Below are positions 43,832 through 55,881 of a stretch of 64,000 bases of DNA, piece by piece. Origin of the DNA: Fagopyrum homotropicum (Eukaryota; Streptophyta; Magnoliopsida; Caryophyllales; Polygonaceae); NCBI GenBank assembly GCA_033239125.1, contig BSWB01000008.1, forward strand, positions 16,770,001 through 16,834,000, given 5' to 3'. Both the position numbers and the translations under genes were made by a program. Within the stretch, counting starts at the first letter, position 1; each line of letters begins with the position of its first letter. Below the pieces are notes generated by a model. It did no database searches. It saw only the letters and a program-made list of their open reading frames with translations, and was not told where the DNA came from.

Positions 43832-45721
43832 TTATTTTAAGAACTTCCCATAGGCGGGCATACCTAAAATAGCATCAAGGAAAGGGATATTAATATGTAG
43901 CTTATTCATCAAGTCAAGAAACTTACCAAAGTGCTTGTCTAGATGTGCTCTGGCTCTGGACTGAGGGAATGGAAGTGGTGGTCTATATGTAGGAGGTGGA
44001 ACATAAGTTTCTGTCGTTCCTCCTGCTTTCTGTTGCTCCGCCTCGGTTGGCATCTCGGTCGAGGTGTTCTTCGACTGGATCTGGACCGAGGTGGTCTGCG
44101 TCGAGCGAGGTACTGGATCTGCAGTTTTGAGTCCACTCCTCGTCGTTATGGCCATGCACTGGCCCTTAGGGTTAGCTTCCGTCTTCGCTGGAAGCTTCCC
44201 TGGATCTCTTGGCGCTTCATTCGCCCTATTAGCAAGTTGTTGTTCGAAGGACTTTTGGGCCCTCGAAAATGAAGTCATAGAATTCTCCATAGCGTTAAGC
44301 TTGATCAAGATTGCCTCCAGAACTGCGTCTTTCTTTTCTGGCTGAGACGAACTTGATCCTTGCCCTTGGCTTTTCAATGGAGTAGAAGAAGAAGAATAAG
44401 AAGGGGGAGAGAGGAAAGGGTTAGAGGAATCATTAGAATTTGAGTTTGAATGATTGTTACCGTGATTTTGGTTATTCGCCCTCCAGTTGTTGCTATTGGA
44501 TCCTCTATTGTTGTTGTTGTAGTTGTTGTTTCGGGAACCGTTGTTGTTGTTGTTACGGTACCCGTTATTGTTGTTGTTCCTTTGCCCTTGCTCTTCCTTC
44601 TTAGTTTGAGCCATCAAGAGCTCCTTTAATTGCTTTACGTCGTTCTTCAATGACGTGAGTTGATTGTTGTTGGATTGAGTCTCTTGAAAGTTGACTCTTT
44701 TAACTCCACCTTCAGCTCCTTGGTGGGTATATTTCTCCATGTGCAAGGCTTGCTTCTCAATGAAGTCCCAAGCCTCATCAATCGCCATGTCCATGAAGGT
44801 ACCGGCGGAGAGTAGTTGGAGATTGAACTGGGTGCTTCCGTCCAGCCCTTTGAAGTAGATCTCCAACAACTCGATCTTTGGAATCCCATGATGTGGGCAA
44901 TCCAAAAGGATATCCTTGAACCGCTCTCAAGACTTGGACAAGCTCTCCTTGTCCTTCATGATGAAAGCATTGATCTTCCCTCTCATTTCGGCGGTCTTTG
45001 AGGGGGGAAAGAATTTGGTTAAGAATTCCGTGGTCATCTCCTCCCAAGTGCTGATTTTTCCTGAAGGAAGAGATTGATACCAAGTAAGAGCTCTATCTTT
45101 TAAAGAAAAGTAAAAAGGTCTTAGCTTGTAGTTGTTATTCTCAATTCTGGGAGGTCGCAAGGTTTCCATCAAGATCTCGTAGTTTTGAAGATGTTGATGC
45201 GGCGACTCTTTCTCTAGCCCTCCGAATTGGCATTGGCGGATCATGGCTAAAACTTGCGGTCGAAGTTCGTAGTCATGATCTGCTGGATCTCCTAGGTTCA
45301 CTCCTGGACGCCTCAGTTGTTGATTAGGGTCCATCCTTTGACCTAGGGTTTGTGGAATTCCTGCAAGAAGAACATCTCGGACTGGCATCCGAGGTAGAAG
45401 TACATCGGCCGGGGCGTCTGGTACTGGAATCTGCCTCGGTCGAGGGTCAACAGGAGGATCTTCCCTCGGTCGAAGTAGAATCTGGTCCCGAATGACAGCA
45501 ATCTCAGCTTCGATTGCTGCAATCCTGGTGTGATTCTCCTCTTTCTCTTGCATGAGTTCTTCCTTGCTGAGGCGCAGCAGCTCTTGCGTCTCTCTCAATT
45601 GGGCCGCAAGATCGCGATCGTCTTGTTGGGCCATCTTCGCTTCTCTTAAGCGTCGCTTGTATGTCTTTTCTGGTTTGGGATCGTAAGGAACGATTTCCTT
45701 CCCAGTGCGGGTTCTTCGCAT
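43832..45721 (-). pseudogene. gag: A3 gag, one nonsense codon and 3' frameshift
   Basis: Start ATG 45721-45719 (MRRTRTGKEIVPYDPKPEKT). Gag core: SPHQHLQNYEILMETLRPPR, LTWYQSLPSGKISTWEEM and MRGKINAFIMKDKESLSKS. The Trp of the SKSWERF motif is TGA (44929-44927), after which the same frame continues (LLEIYFKGLDGSTQFNLQLL). It includes an Asn-rich tract (about 44470-44580) and an in-frame family motif (NTSTEMPTEAEQQ). It reaches FPQSRARAHLDKHFGKFLDL and GMPAYGKFLK, where TAA results from an indel relative to A1 (KEILSRKRKLED). The single stop is a G-to-A type change and could be recent. Confidence 0.88.
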
Positions 45722-45822
45722 GTACCTAAGAAAGAACCTGCAAAAGTCACTCAAGTAGAGTGGTTAGACAAAACGGGGCAAATGCCCCAAGAGTAAACCG
45801 TACCGGCTCGGTCTAGACCAAG

Positions 45823-45840
45823 TCCCCGGCAACGGCGCCA
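45823..45840 (-). promoter_or_regulatory. A3 primer binding site, Asp-tRNA type
   Basis: Minus strand TGGCGCCGTTGCCGGGGA, six bases from the LTR at 45847. Confidence 0.88.
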
Positions 45841-45846
45841 AAAACT

Positions 45847-47602
45847 TGTTCGCTCCAAACGGTGTGTGCAAGCTTTAAATTTATAACCCTAGACTTAAGC
45901 TTAAAACAAGGATGCGAACCCGTAGTGTACGGGTCAATCGTAGTAAAAGCAAGAAAATTCCAGGTGTCGATCACAGGGACTCGGTGAAACAAAGTCAATA
46001 CGGTGTGCTATATCAATTCTAACCACAAGAGCAATTAACACAATCAAAGATGAATAAGAAGTCAATAAAGCAAACATGCAATTCTAGGGATTAAAGCATC
46101 TAGTTGTGGTTCCAACTCAAGATCTATAGATAAGCGGACAAAGCTGAGATTTTTGCGTGGGGAAGGTGTTACTAAAGTGGAGTAGATCACCGGGTAAGTC
46201 TCACTACACACTAATCCTAAACCGTAACTCCTATTACCGGGTAAGTCTCAAGGAATCAAGATAAAGAACTATAACCTCAAACTAACACACCATCTAAGGG
46301 AATAGAATCAACCTTTACCGGGTAAGTCTCAGGCTAACTCACAAAGATGGGATGGAAGCACATTCAAACCCCAATAGAGGATAAACCTTTATTACCTACA
46401 CTTATGATCGTCAATACACAAACTAAGGAATTACCGGGTAAGTCTCATCCTAAGCTTGCATTGAACCAGGAAGGTGTAATAAGAATAGGATTTAGCAAAC
46501 TCTAACACTTAACTCTCAGTTTTGGATCAGATAAGTCACCTCGGTCAGAAGAATTCCACCCCGGCCGAGATGTTCATCAACCGAACGAGATGCTTAGGGT
46601 TAAGGTTAAAGACTCGAACTTTCAGGATCCTACTGGAATCTAAGATTATTCTATCATTGTTTTTCCCACAACCTTCAGCTAATCACCCTAGAATCGCACA
46701 AGGAAATTAGCCACTCATCATCATTATGAAAGTATTAAATATAAGGAAAGAAGGTGAATATTTGAACAAAGAAGAATTTAATGAAAAGACTTCAATAACT
46801 GAATCAAATATCACAACAAAGCGTTCCTTGGATAGCAATCCAAAAAAAAAACAAGACAACAATTGAGGGAATTGAAGACAATCTTACAAAACCCTTCAAT
46901 AAAGCTATAAAAGCTATGAACTTCAATCTTCCTTCAACCTTCAAAAAGGTTCTTCAACTCTCCCAACTTGGAGTATGCTGCTGCTGCGTAAACGATTCTC
47001 TTGCGCTGATAGCGGATGTATGCGGGATCTAAGCACGATCGGATTTGTGGAAAATCCAACCCTTTTTATAGGAAAATAACCCTCCAAAGATAATAAATCT
47101 TAGAAAGATATTCTCCCATAAATATAGGTAAAATATATGATTCTGCATATCTCCTTCCTTCCAAGAGCCCAGCCCAAAAATATAAGATTACTTTCCAAGT
47201 TTAAAAGATCTCCTTCAAGAATAAAATATTCTCGCCGCGTCCTAGGTGTTCGCCTCGGTCGAGTCGGCGTCTCTGGATCACCTCGGTCGAGGTGAATCTG
47301 TGGTCAACCGAGGTGACTCACAACTGAATGTAAAATCTCTCAAACTGGTCCAAAGTAAATCTTTAATACATGGCTATGCTCCCTGGATGTAGCTCCAAAT
47401 GACTAATGACTCCTTTTGCTCCTTTTTTATGCAAAACGTACCATATTACCTGCAATTACAACGAAACTAGGTGTAGACCTCGATTCTCGCAAAGGTAGAT
47501 GAAATGGTAATAGAATCACATATTATACATACAAACATGCAGATTTTTGAAGATAAAACGTCCAAACAAACCCCAAAATATAGACTATAATTCATGCTAT
47601 CA
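45847..47602 (-). repeat. A3 5' LTR (1756 bp)
   Basis: Partner of 35783-37539, with differences such as CAGGTGTCGATC for CAGGGGTCGATC and TTAATACATGG for TTAATCCATGG. Followed by TGTAG and the resumed B interior. Confidence 0.92.
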
Positions 47603-50600
47603 TGTAGTTATGTAGATATTTATCGTGGGCCTAGGATGTTGTTGGAATATTATCATATGTGGATTATAGTTATGCATTGTTATGTGAAAATGAAGGCATG
47701 ATTTTTATATTGATATTTGTACATGTGGCATGATGATATCATATAAGTGTTGGGACCTTGTTTTGTTGTAATAGTTTTGCTTGGATGTGATATGTTGGTT
47801 ATAGCAATGTGGACATATGACTTATATAGTCATATACATGTACTAGGACATATAGTAGCATATGGTTTTTGGATCTTATAGTTAGGATGATAGAAAGCTA
47901 TCATCGCACCTTGAACAATGCCTTTTGGCTTAGGATAGTGTCACCACGAAGACGAAAATGATCAAGTATCGAGTTTAGAGCTACGTTCGGACGAACACCT
48001 TGAAGTTCTTGTACTCCTTTAAGAGGATGTCGAAGAGGAGGATTAGAGATGAGGTAAACGAAGGACGATCTTTTGGAAGGAAAACTCGAGACAACTAAAG
48101 AGAAAGCGAGATGGAGACAATACAAGAAAGAAGAATATCATTAATATGTGGAAGTGGTTCCAAGGAAGCCAAGATTGAAAGACAACGGGACCAATAGTAA
48201 AAACGGACTTAAGTACGCGTGGACAACTAATGATACAAATCGAGAAGGAGATGGATACATTCTAACAAGGTTAAAGGTGACATTCCGTTAAGATGTGAAG
48301 TTCTCTTTAGGCGCTCCTAAGCATTTGAGTCAAGACGAGAAGAGTGATCGAACCATTTGCTAAAGATTTACGATACCGTAAGTTAAGCTTACGAGGTACC
48401 AAAAAGTAAAGTTTCAACATTACTAGAGTTATGAGAAGAAGGGCATGGTGGGGATTCACGTGGAGTTGTCCGGTTTTCGTTATGATGATAAGGCTAAGAA
48501 AGGCCAAGAAGGAGGAAGTGTGTATAGATGATGATCTCAAGAAGATGAAAGATGAAACAAGGAGCTTTTATCGAAAGACTTAAGATACCAACTAAGAGAG
48601 ACGTATATAGATACTAACTAAGGTCGGAATATTTGAGAAAGAACACTTGTAGGACATCATGGAAGAGATGGAAGAGTAGTTAATCCTATGAAAGTGAGTC
48701 ATACGTCACAACAGGGCCGAGAAAGTATAGTTATCTTACAGAAGAGGAAGAACGCATGGAACGGGGAAAGAACTAACCTAGTTTAAGGTAAAGTACCCCG
48801 AGGAGGGTAGCCTTCATGAGAATGGTAACATGGGAAGTGTAGTAGAATAATAAGTCATGACTTCGGAGAAGGTCAAATACAAGTCAATCGGTGACAACTG
48901 AGAACGCACAGGTGCGGGTTGTCTATTGGTGAGCGTAGAGGGGATGAGTAAACCAGACTATGAGAATATAGAGGATCGACAACAAGATCTTAAAGTATTC
49001 GCGGTGGATCAATGTCAATGGTAAGGAAGTACGTCAACGGAAGTGCATTTGTCTTAAATCAAATAATGTTGAATGAGTTCCAACAAGTAGTTGTTACAAA
49101 CCTCCTAAGGGAGGTTGAAGATGACCATTTACGACCTTCTTAGGTCATGAGAACGGCATATGGGAGATTGCCCCGGATTAGAAGCTTTAAGGCTTGATCA
49201 TGGTGAAGGCAAATAGTGGATCAAGAGAAAGGTGATATTTTCATTGTTTGTGGTGCGTAGACGAGAGTATAATAAGAGGATGCATAGTATGTTCGTTCTA
49301 ATGAAATAGAGGGTATGTTTTGCGAGCAAAAGATGAGAGAGAGGCGCCAAACTCACATGGAAGAGACATGGTGGCTATGGTGTGAAAGGGAGGACCTAGA
49401 TTAGGGCAACACTTCAAGCTTGGAATCACGATATTAGTGATTGGTGGAGTAACTAGTTGATCTTTTTGTGATTATGGTTGGGAATTTTGCCTGAAGGCAT
49501 ACAAGTACGGTTGTGAAGTTGTTCATGGATACGAAGAGATACATAAGGTGGCTAACGAGAGTAAGAGAAGACTGAGGTTTTGAAGTTTGATATCGATATG
49601 AGATGTATAAGGAGTACATGAAAGGTTGAGGTTAGAGCCTCTACGGTCGGTTTGACGTTACATAAGAAAACGAAGTATACATTTCTACGCCTACTTGAAG
49701 AAATGATGTATATGGTGAAAGCTTATGTAGAAGACGAAGAGCTCCTTCCATATGATGGAATGTCATGAAAAGCGAAGAAGATAAGATCAATTGTTTTGAA
49801 GCACAGTTAAGACATGCAGTTTGGACCCTTATGGCCGCACATAAGTGAGAAACCTTAGAAGATTTTTACAATCATGTCATCGAGGAGGGAGAATGAAATA
49901 AAGATAAAGGAATCCTTAAATAAGGCTACAAAAGTCAGAAGACTCGAGCAAGTCTCTCGAGTTCAAGAGATGAAGGATCTCGAAAAGAAGACGGTAGACA
50001 TTGCAGCTAAAGATGGGACAATACACGTGTTTAAAGGACTTCACCCCAACAGATGGAGGTAGATCATTAGTATCATGACCACTTGTAAAATGATAAGACA
50101 AGATTGTGTCGGTTATTACGATATGTGATGGGAAGAGAAAAGATGAAAGTTGAGATATCACGGATTCCAATACGTCAGATGTGGATTTTTCCTCTAAGGT
50201 CGAGCTTGATTCAATTCCGATATCTAAGGCGCCGTATGGAATGACGCTTGTGCAGAGACATGAGATGTGGAAACGAGTTAAAGAGGAATTGCAAGAACTT
50301 AGTGATAAGACTTAAGTAGAGTTAGTAAAATACTATGAAGAACTTCAAATGTTATCTTGAACTCTTGATTTGAAGTTCATATTGGAATATACCTTAAACT
50401 CTTGATGGAAAATTGTTATGGAGAACACTAGTTTGCGAAGAGAGATGATTATCTCCATTTGTACATCGATGTCTATAAGTTGAGCAAGATGAGAATGAAG
50501 GACCAATATCCCTTACAACGAATGGGAGATCTACTCGATCAGCTGCAAGGGTCGATAGTCTCTTCTAAGATTAAGTTAAGATTTGATTGACACCATTTGA

Positions 50601-51536
50601 AAATTTGAGATTCGGATATTGCGATTAAGGCATTCTGGACAAACCACGGCTAACCTACTCCGGAAGACAAAAAGGTTTTGAGCGGGACAAGTCTTAGAAG
50701 AGTTGTAAGAGTTAAGAGGAGAGTCTTTGGACAATTGTTTTAACATTGCCTCGCAGTATGAGGGATTTGGAGATTATAACTAATTCCCCAAGACAAGGTC
50801 TTGGTTAAGTATTGATGTAAAGGGAGAAGTAATAACATACGTGCCTGGTCAAGCGGTGTGAAGTATAATACTTCCTTCATTGCTTGAGAGTTGCCACAAG
50901 GATTGAGGAAACATAACATCAAAGTTTGGTTCGACATTAACCAAAGCCAACGGTGTAAATTGGAAATCTGATCTTCTTTGTCAAAGACGATAAAAGAGAA
51001 ACATAATAGAAAATTGCATTGAGAAAGACCCGAGAAAGAAGTTGAGTTTCCGATATATCAGACCTTTTTTTTTAGATCTTAGCGCGAGTTGGGAAAGTAG
51101 CTTACCGGTTGGTGTGGCTGCCGAGAGTAGAGGGTGTTCAACGGTGGTTCAGGTGTTTCAGTCGAGGGAGTACATCCATGACTCAAGACACGTTGTCAAT
51201 CATAAGGATTTAGTGGCAGACAAGGAATTGATGAGGCTAACTGGAAGACGGAAGGTATCTTTGGTTAAGTTTTACGCTAAGCTAGTAGCATTAATAGAAT
51301 CAACGAGTTAGACCTAGTTCTTCCCTTGGTTGAGTTATGTGCCTGTGTGATTATATGTGTAGTTGTGTCATGTGCATGAGTGTGTTATTTGACCTGATAT
51401 ATCTCTCATTGGTAGATCAAGTAGTTTGTGTAGATAGATTAGAAGGTTTCAGCCTTCTTAACGTGAGAGTTCATACCTCGGCCTTAAGGACCGAGAAGTT
51501 CAGCGTGTGGCAAGTTTCGGGACGAAACTTGTTTTT
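47603..51536 (+). pseudogene. B interior: heavily decayed chromovirus gag-pol
   Basis: No long frame survives. Recognisable islands, in the expected order, include an RT lead-in near 50220-50315 (ISKAPYGMTLVQ, EELQEL). The RT palm start is at about 50460-50580 (YPLQRMGDLLDQLQGS, compare the usual YPLPRIDDLFDQLQGA). KIKLRFD followed by a stop is at 50570-50590, and an integrase C-terminal piece lies at about 51150-51225 (SREYIHDSRHVVNHKDLVAD). Frames change between them, RT catalytic boxes and RNase H are not visible, and 47608-50200 gives no domain I can name. The small ORF at 49874-50062 may be gag- or protease-derived but is unassigned. Confidence 0.7.
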
Positions 51537-51548
51537 AGGGGGATCAGA
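51537..51548 (+). promoter_or_regulatory. B polypurine tract
   Basis: AGGGGGATCAGA directly before the 3' LTR. The inverted repeat AGTTTCGGGACGAAACTT just upstream is shared with T1. Confidence 0.75.
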
Positions 51549-52954
51549 TGTAACGCCTCAAATTTTAGGAGCGTTTGCGAGATCTATTTTTTCCGGCTTT
51601 TATCGATATTTTATTAGCTTAAATGTTTTTAAAAAGGTATTTACGATGTAAAATATATTTTCCGAGTAAATTATTATTTTGGATACATTCGCGTATATCC
51701 ATTTTATTTATTTTATTTATTTTTTTTCGGAAAAGTCGGAATGTTTTCCGACTCGAAAATCCCGTTCCGACTGTGGTAATCGAGCCTACCCTTTTATTCC
51801 TTTTTCCTATTCTCTTTTCTTTTATTCCTTAGTTCCCTCGCCTGCTTCTGTTCCTAGTGACGTGCCGGACTCAGTCACAGTGACCCCTCGTTATTTGCAT
51901 CCCCTCTGTTTGTTTGGGCTCCTTCACGCAAGCTGGCCAGCCTTCACCATTCTCTATGCTCTCTCACGCTACCATGAGAACAATATTTCCCAATTGCCCT
52001 TATCTCTCTATTCCCCATCTCATGCAACTCTCTGGACAGCAAGCCTCACACTTGAGCAGCCTTGTACCTCACCTCCATCTCTTAGCCTTCTCTGCCTGTT
52101 AGCCCGCCGCCTCTTCCCCCTTATTCCAGCTTCTGTGGTGCCAAAACCCACCGCCAACCGCCGGAAGAGAGCTGCAACCGCCACTCCTCCATCACCAACC
52201 TCGTTTCTCACCCATCGGACTCCCCCCCCTCGTCAGTGGCCGCCGGATCTGGTCTCTTCTCTTGAACCCTCTCTGTCAACCGCACACTTGCAAACCGGCG
52301 CCTGGAAGAGCCTGCTGCCGGAGTCGAAAGCCTCTCCTTCCTTGCTGCACTGTCGCCTCTCCATGCCGGAGAGCTGTCTCCACTCACCGGAGAAGTGCTC
52401 CCCTACAGGCTGCAGTAGCCACCGTCATCGCCGGAGGACCGGCCTTGCCCTGTCTTCGCCCTGCTGGAATCAAACAGAGCCGCAACAGCCTTCTCCGCCG
52501 TCTCCCTGTATAAGTTGGAAAGCCATCGGAGTTGCCCTCGCTAGCGGCCACCGACGAAGCCGCTTGAGAGGCCTCCCCTCCTTCCCCTCGCCCTCTGGAA
52601 CCGGCAACCACGCCGCCGATGCCTGCATACTCCTTCGCCTCGCCCTTTTTCTGCTCCACTGTAGAACCGCCGTCTTGCAATCCTATTCAAGGGCTGAAGA
52701 CAGTGCACTTTTACCCTAATTTCCAAATTAAAATCGGGCCCCCTCAGTTATGGTATAATTACATATTCGAACCCATCTTTTGTATTTACAATTAATGGCC
52801 CAGGTTTAGGTTTTATGCAATTATGCCCCTGCTGGAATTAATTATAGAAAACGACCCAAGGAATTAATTACGAATAATGTCCCATATTTATAAAATTGTA
52901 TTAATTGATGGAAAATATATTTATGGGTTTTAAATTTGAGATTTACTTGAGTTA

Positions 52955-53010
<56 letters not shown>

Positions 53011-54626
53011 GCTCATGATGGATTAATTCCGGGTTATGATTCAAGGATTAAATTACGGGATTTTAACGTTAACCTTGAAAACGAGTTTTACCTTGGGTTT
53101 ATGAAGTTATACAATTTGCCCGGAATATATATTTACGGTTTTAACTTGGGTTTTAGAAGTGGGGTTTTCCTTAGATTATATATGTTCTTTATTCCGTTCA
53201 AATTTAGCTTATAAGCTAAATTTGTTTAGTTTGGTGCTAGGTTCGGAAGCGTCCCGATAAAGGCCTAACGAGTCCAAGTCGACATCCGTTGAACGACTTC
53301 CGTCTTTTGACGTCGTGTGAGTATTCTTTCCCCTCGATTTAGTTATGTTAGTATTACTATCATGCTAGGTTGGATCTACCATAACTTGGAGTTAATGCCA
53401 AGTAGTGGATTTGGACCTTAGGTGAGTTTTGAGAATTTATGATCGTTACAAGGTTTGAGGTGTTGATGTTATCTTGTGAGGATTGTATGGCGTTGAGTGT
53501 TTGGGTTGATCTTGCGAGCTTATGAGGATTGAGAGTATGGTTGTATGATCTTGTTGAGATTATGGAGACTAGGACGAGAGTATCCTTGCATGTGTTGTGA
53601 TGGTTATAACTTTGTGAGATCGTGAGGATTAGGAGTCGTTATCCTATCATGATTATGGTTTATGATCTTGCGAGATCATTGGGACTAGAAGTCTAAGGAC
53701 TTCTAGCAGGTGAGAGAGATGTTGATTGTGTGCCTTGTTTTGACCAGGCGTTGAGTGCCTTCCTACGGGAAGTTGAGAGCGGTGGTTAGCGGGATTATCT
53801 TTGGGACGAGGTAAGTCTTCGGACTTACTTAGCTCGTATTCTCTGTATTAGTTTCAATGCGTGTTTGGTGGTGTGTGTTTATTGTTTATATGTGTGTTTA
53901 TTGCTTATGTTATAACATCTAAACCGGTAATAGGACCACCGACTTTATATGTTTATATTTGGCCCAAGTGTATGATAACGGGCGGTGACCGCTTGTCCAG
54001 TCCAAAATGGGGATGACTGGGAGGTGCCTTGCGACCAGCCCATCGGGTGATGCTGATCCGCATCAAGTACAAACCCGTATGGTGAAAGGGGACAAGGGCG
54101 AGATCTTTAAGATTCTCGTGTCACAAAAGAAGTGAATTAGAACGGGATATGACCTAATAATAAAAAGATAATAAACCGGATTGTGTGTTTTGGAACATGT
54201 TGTGTGTTATGATGCCTTATGTGTGTGTGTGCCAATACCATGATTCTAATGCCTTGAATGCTAGCTAACGGTTTTATACCGATATTGTTGTAGTTGCCTT
54301 GTAGGTTAGGGACGTGGCCGAGAGATCCGGAAGAGTGGGCAGCCGGGGTCCGTACATTTTAGGATGGGTTTTGGGGGTTGTTTTTATGTATTGTTTAGGG
54401 TATTATGTATGTCGCGTGTATGGCGGTTGCCTTTAGGGTTGTATCTCGGCTGAAGTCTTTCGTTGTTTTCTTTTGGGGTTCATATCATTGCATTAAAATG
54501 AATTTCGGTTTTGCCTTTATTTGTGTCTTGTAAGATCCAGTGAAATTGTTGTCAGGCTAAGGGTCGGGACCCATTGTGAGGTCCTAACCCATAGCATCCC
54601 GAGTCCCGCGGATTCGGGGCGTTACA
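51549..54626 (+). repeat. B 3' LTR (3078 bp)
   Basis: Begins TGTAACGCC and ends GGCGTTACA, a perfect 9-bp terminal inverted repeat. Near-identical to 32457-35535. The long ORF 51679-52719 differs in frame from its partner in the 5' LTR because a C-run has changed length, so it is not a conserved gene. Confidence 0.93.
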
Positions 54627-54631
54627 TGCTC

Positions 54632-55881
54632 GAGCATTGTTTACTTTAGAAATCGTATTCAAATCAAGAGTAAAACAATTTCTTTTAAAACATGTTCAGC
54701 CCACGTTGAACCCGGAAGTTCCTCCTAAAATCCAGCCATGGGATGATCACACGGAAATTTCGTTTAAAACATTCTCGAGCATTCTTTACTTTACAAATCG
54801 TATCCATAATGGAAGGTGAAGGAAACTATTAGGATACCGGGAAAGGGATTTTATTCAAATCGGTCGTAAGAAAGGACTTGGACAGAGATTCGGAACTAGA
54901 TCTTGGCTAGGTGGTAGTGCCTTCCCGACGGAGCTCAATATAGGCGCGGGGGGGGGGGGAGGGGGGGGGGAACGCTCGCCCTTGGCGGAGGATTTGGGTG
55001 AGTTGGCTCGTGAGCGACGGATATAGGTTGCTTCGTCCTGATATGTTATGATGTATTCGATGAAGGCAATGTTGTAGATCCAATCGGATATGTTTGTAAT
55101 CGGCGACAACCTTTTTTGGTAGCCGTCTGGATATGTGAACGACAAGGAAGACGAATGAATTTGGCAAAAAGTAAGAATTAGTTTAAATTAATTAATGTGT
55201 TATTACTCTCATAAACCCATTTAAAATTTTAAAAAAATATAATTAAAGAGGGACTTGGTTTGTATCCCGGTAAAAACAACTCTTTACCCCAATTATCTCA
55301 GCCTAAAATGCATTATAAAGAGATAAACAAGATAAAAAAAATAATAAAAGTACGAGAGCAATGAAAATGAAAAAGATGGGTGTGAGAATTTATTTTGGTA
55401 GATTAGTAATTCGATATCACACTTTAATGCTGAGCATTACGGTGAATTCCACATATTCGTCGACTACTCATAATAATATTGTACTCATTCTCACCTTTAA
55501 TTAAGGATGAATCCCATCAGATACAACATTATGCTTCGAAACAAGACAGCAAAAGTAGCATAAGAAGAAAAGTTTCTTCTACTTCCGCCTTCTAACGTTT
55601 AAAAAAAATTGTATCATTTGATTAAGCAATTCACTCATCATCAAAGTGGATCAACCCTACCTTTTCTTCAAATCGTCCACCATGAGCGTAGAATGAGGTT
55701 GATTTTATGACTTTTTCATCAAATACACAAGTTCGCATAAAAATATTCCGAGCTACTTCTTCGTCTATTCTGATAAATATTTTTTATATATGATAAAAAA
55801 AAACTCACATAAAAAATTATAATTTAGGTTTTATATAGTTCAGCGGATTATTTTTTTTTGTTTAATTCTGGACACGGGTAT
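54632..55881. other. Intergenic DNA with a G-run
   Basis: No gene recognised. The phrase CTCGAGCATTSTTTACTTTA occurs at 54629 and 54773, a small local duplication. A G12-A-G10 tract lies at 54948-54970. The ORFs opposite it are Pro-rich artefacts of this tract. From 55180 the DNA is AT-rich. Confidence 0.6.

Larger units (their letters stand above)
35783..47602 (-). mobile_element. A3: Athila-like element (11,820 bp), integrase-deleted
   Basis: A complete insertion into B with a perfect TGTAG duplication (35778-35782 and 47603-47607). Minus strand: 5' LTR 45847-47602, PBS 45823-45840, gag 45721-43832, PR-RT-RNase H 43784-41223, third ORF 40448-39120, 3' LTR 35783-37539. The LTRs differ at only about six sites by eye, so it is young. 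There is no integrase: pol stops after RNase H. Gag has one nonsense codon and a frameshift at its end. Confidence 0.92.
32457..54626 (+). mobile_element. B: large LTR retrotransposon derivative of a chromovirus, hosting A3
   Basis: Flanked by a perfect TGCTC duplication (32452-32456 and 54627-54631). LTRs of 3079 and 3078 bp differ at only a few dozen sites by eye. It has a Met-type PBS and a PPT. Without A3 (11,820 bp plus 5 bp) it would be about 10.35 kb. The 4.2-kb interior has only broken Ty3/gypsy pol traces. Young LTRs around a decayed interior make it a non-autonomous, LARD-like element probably moved by proteins from a relative. Confidence 0.88.
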
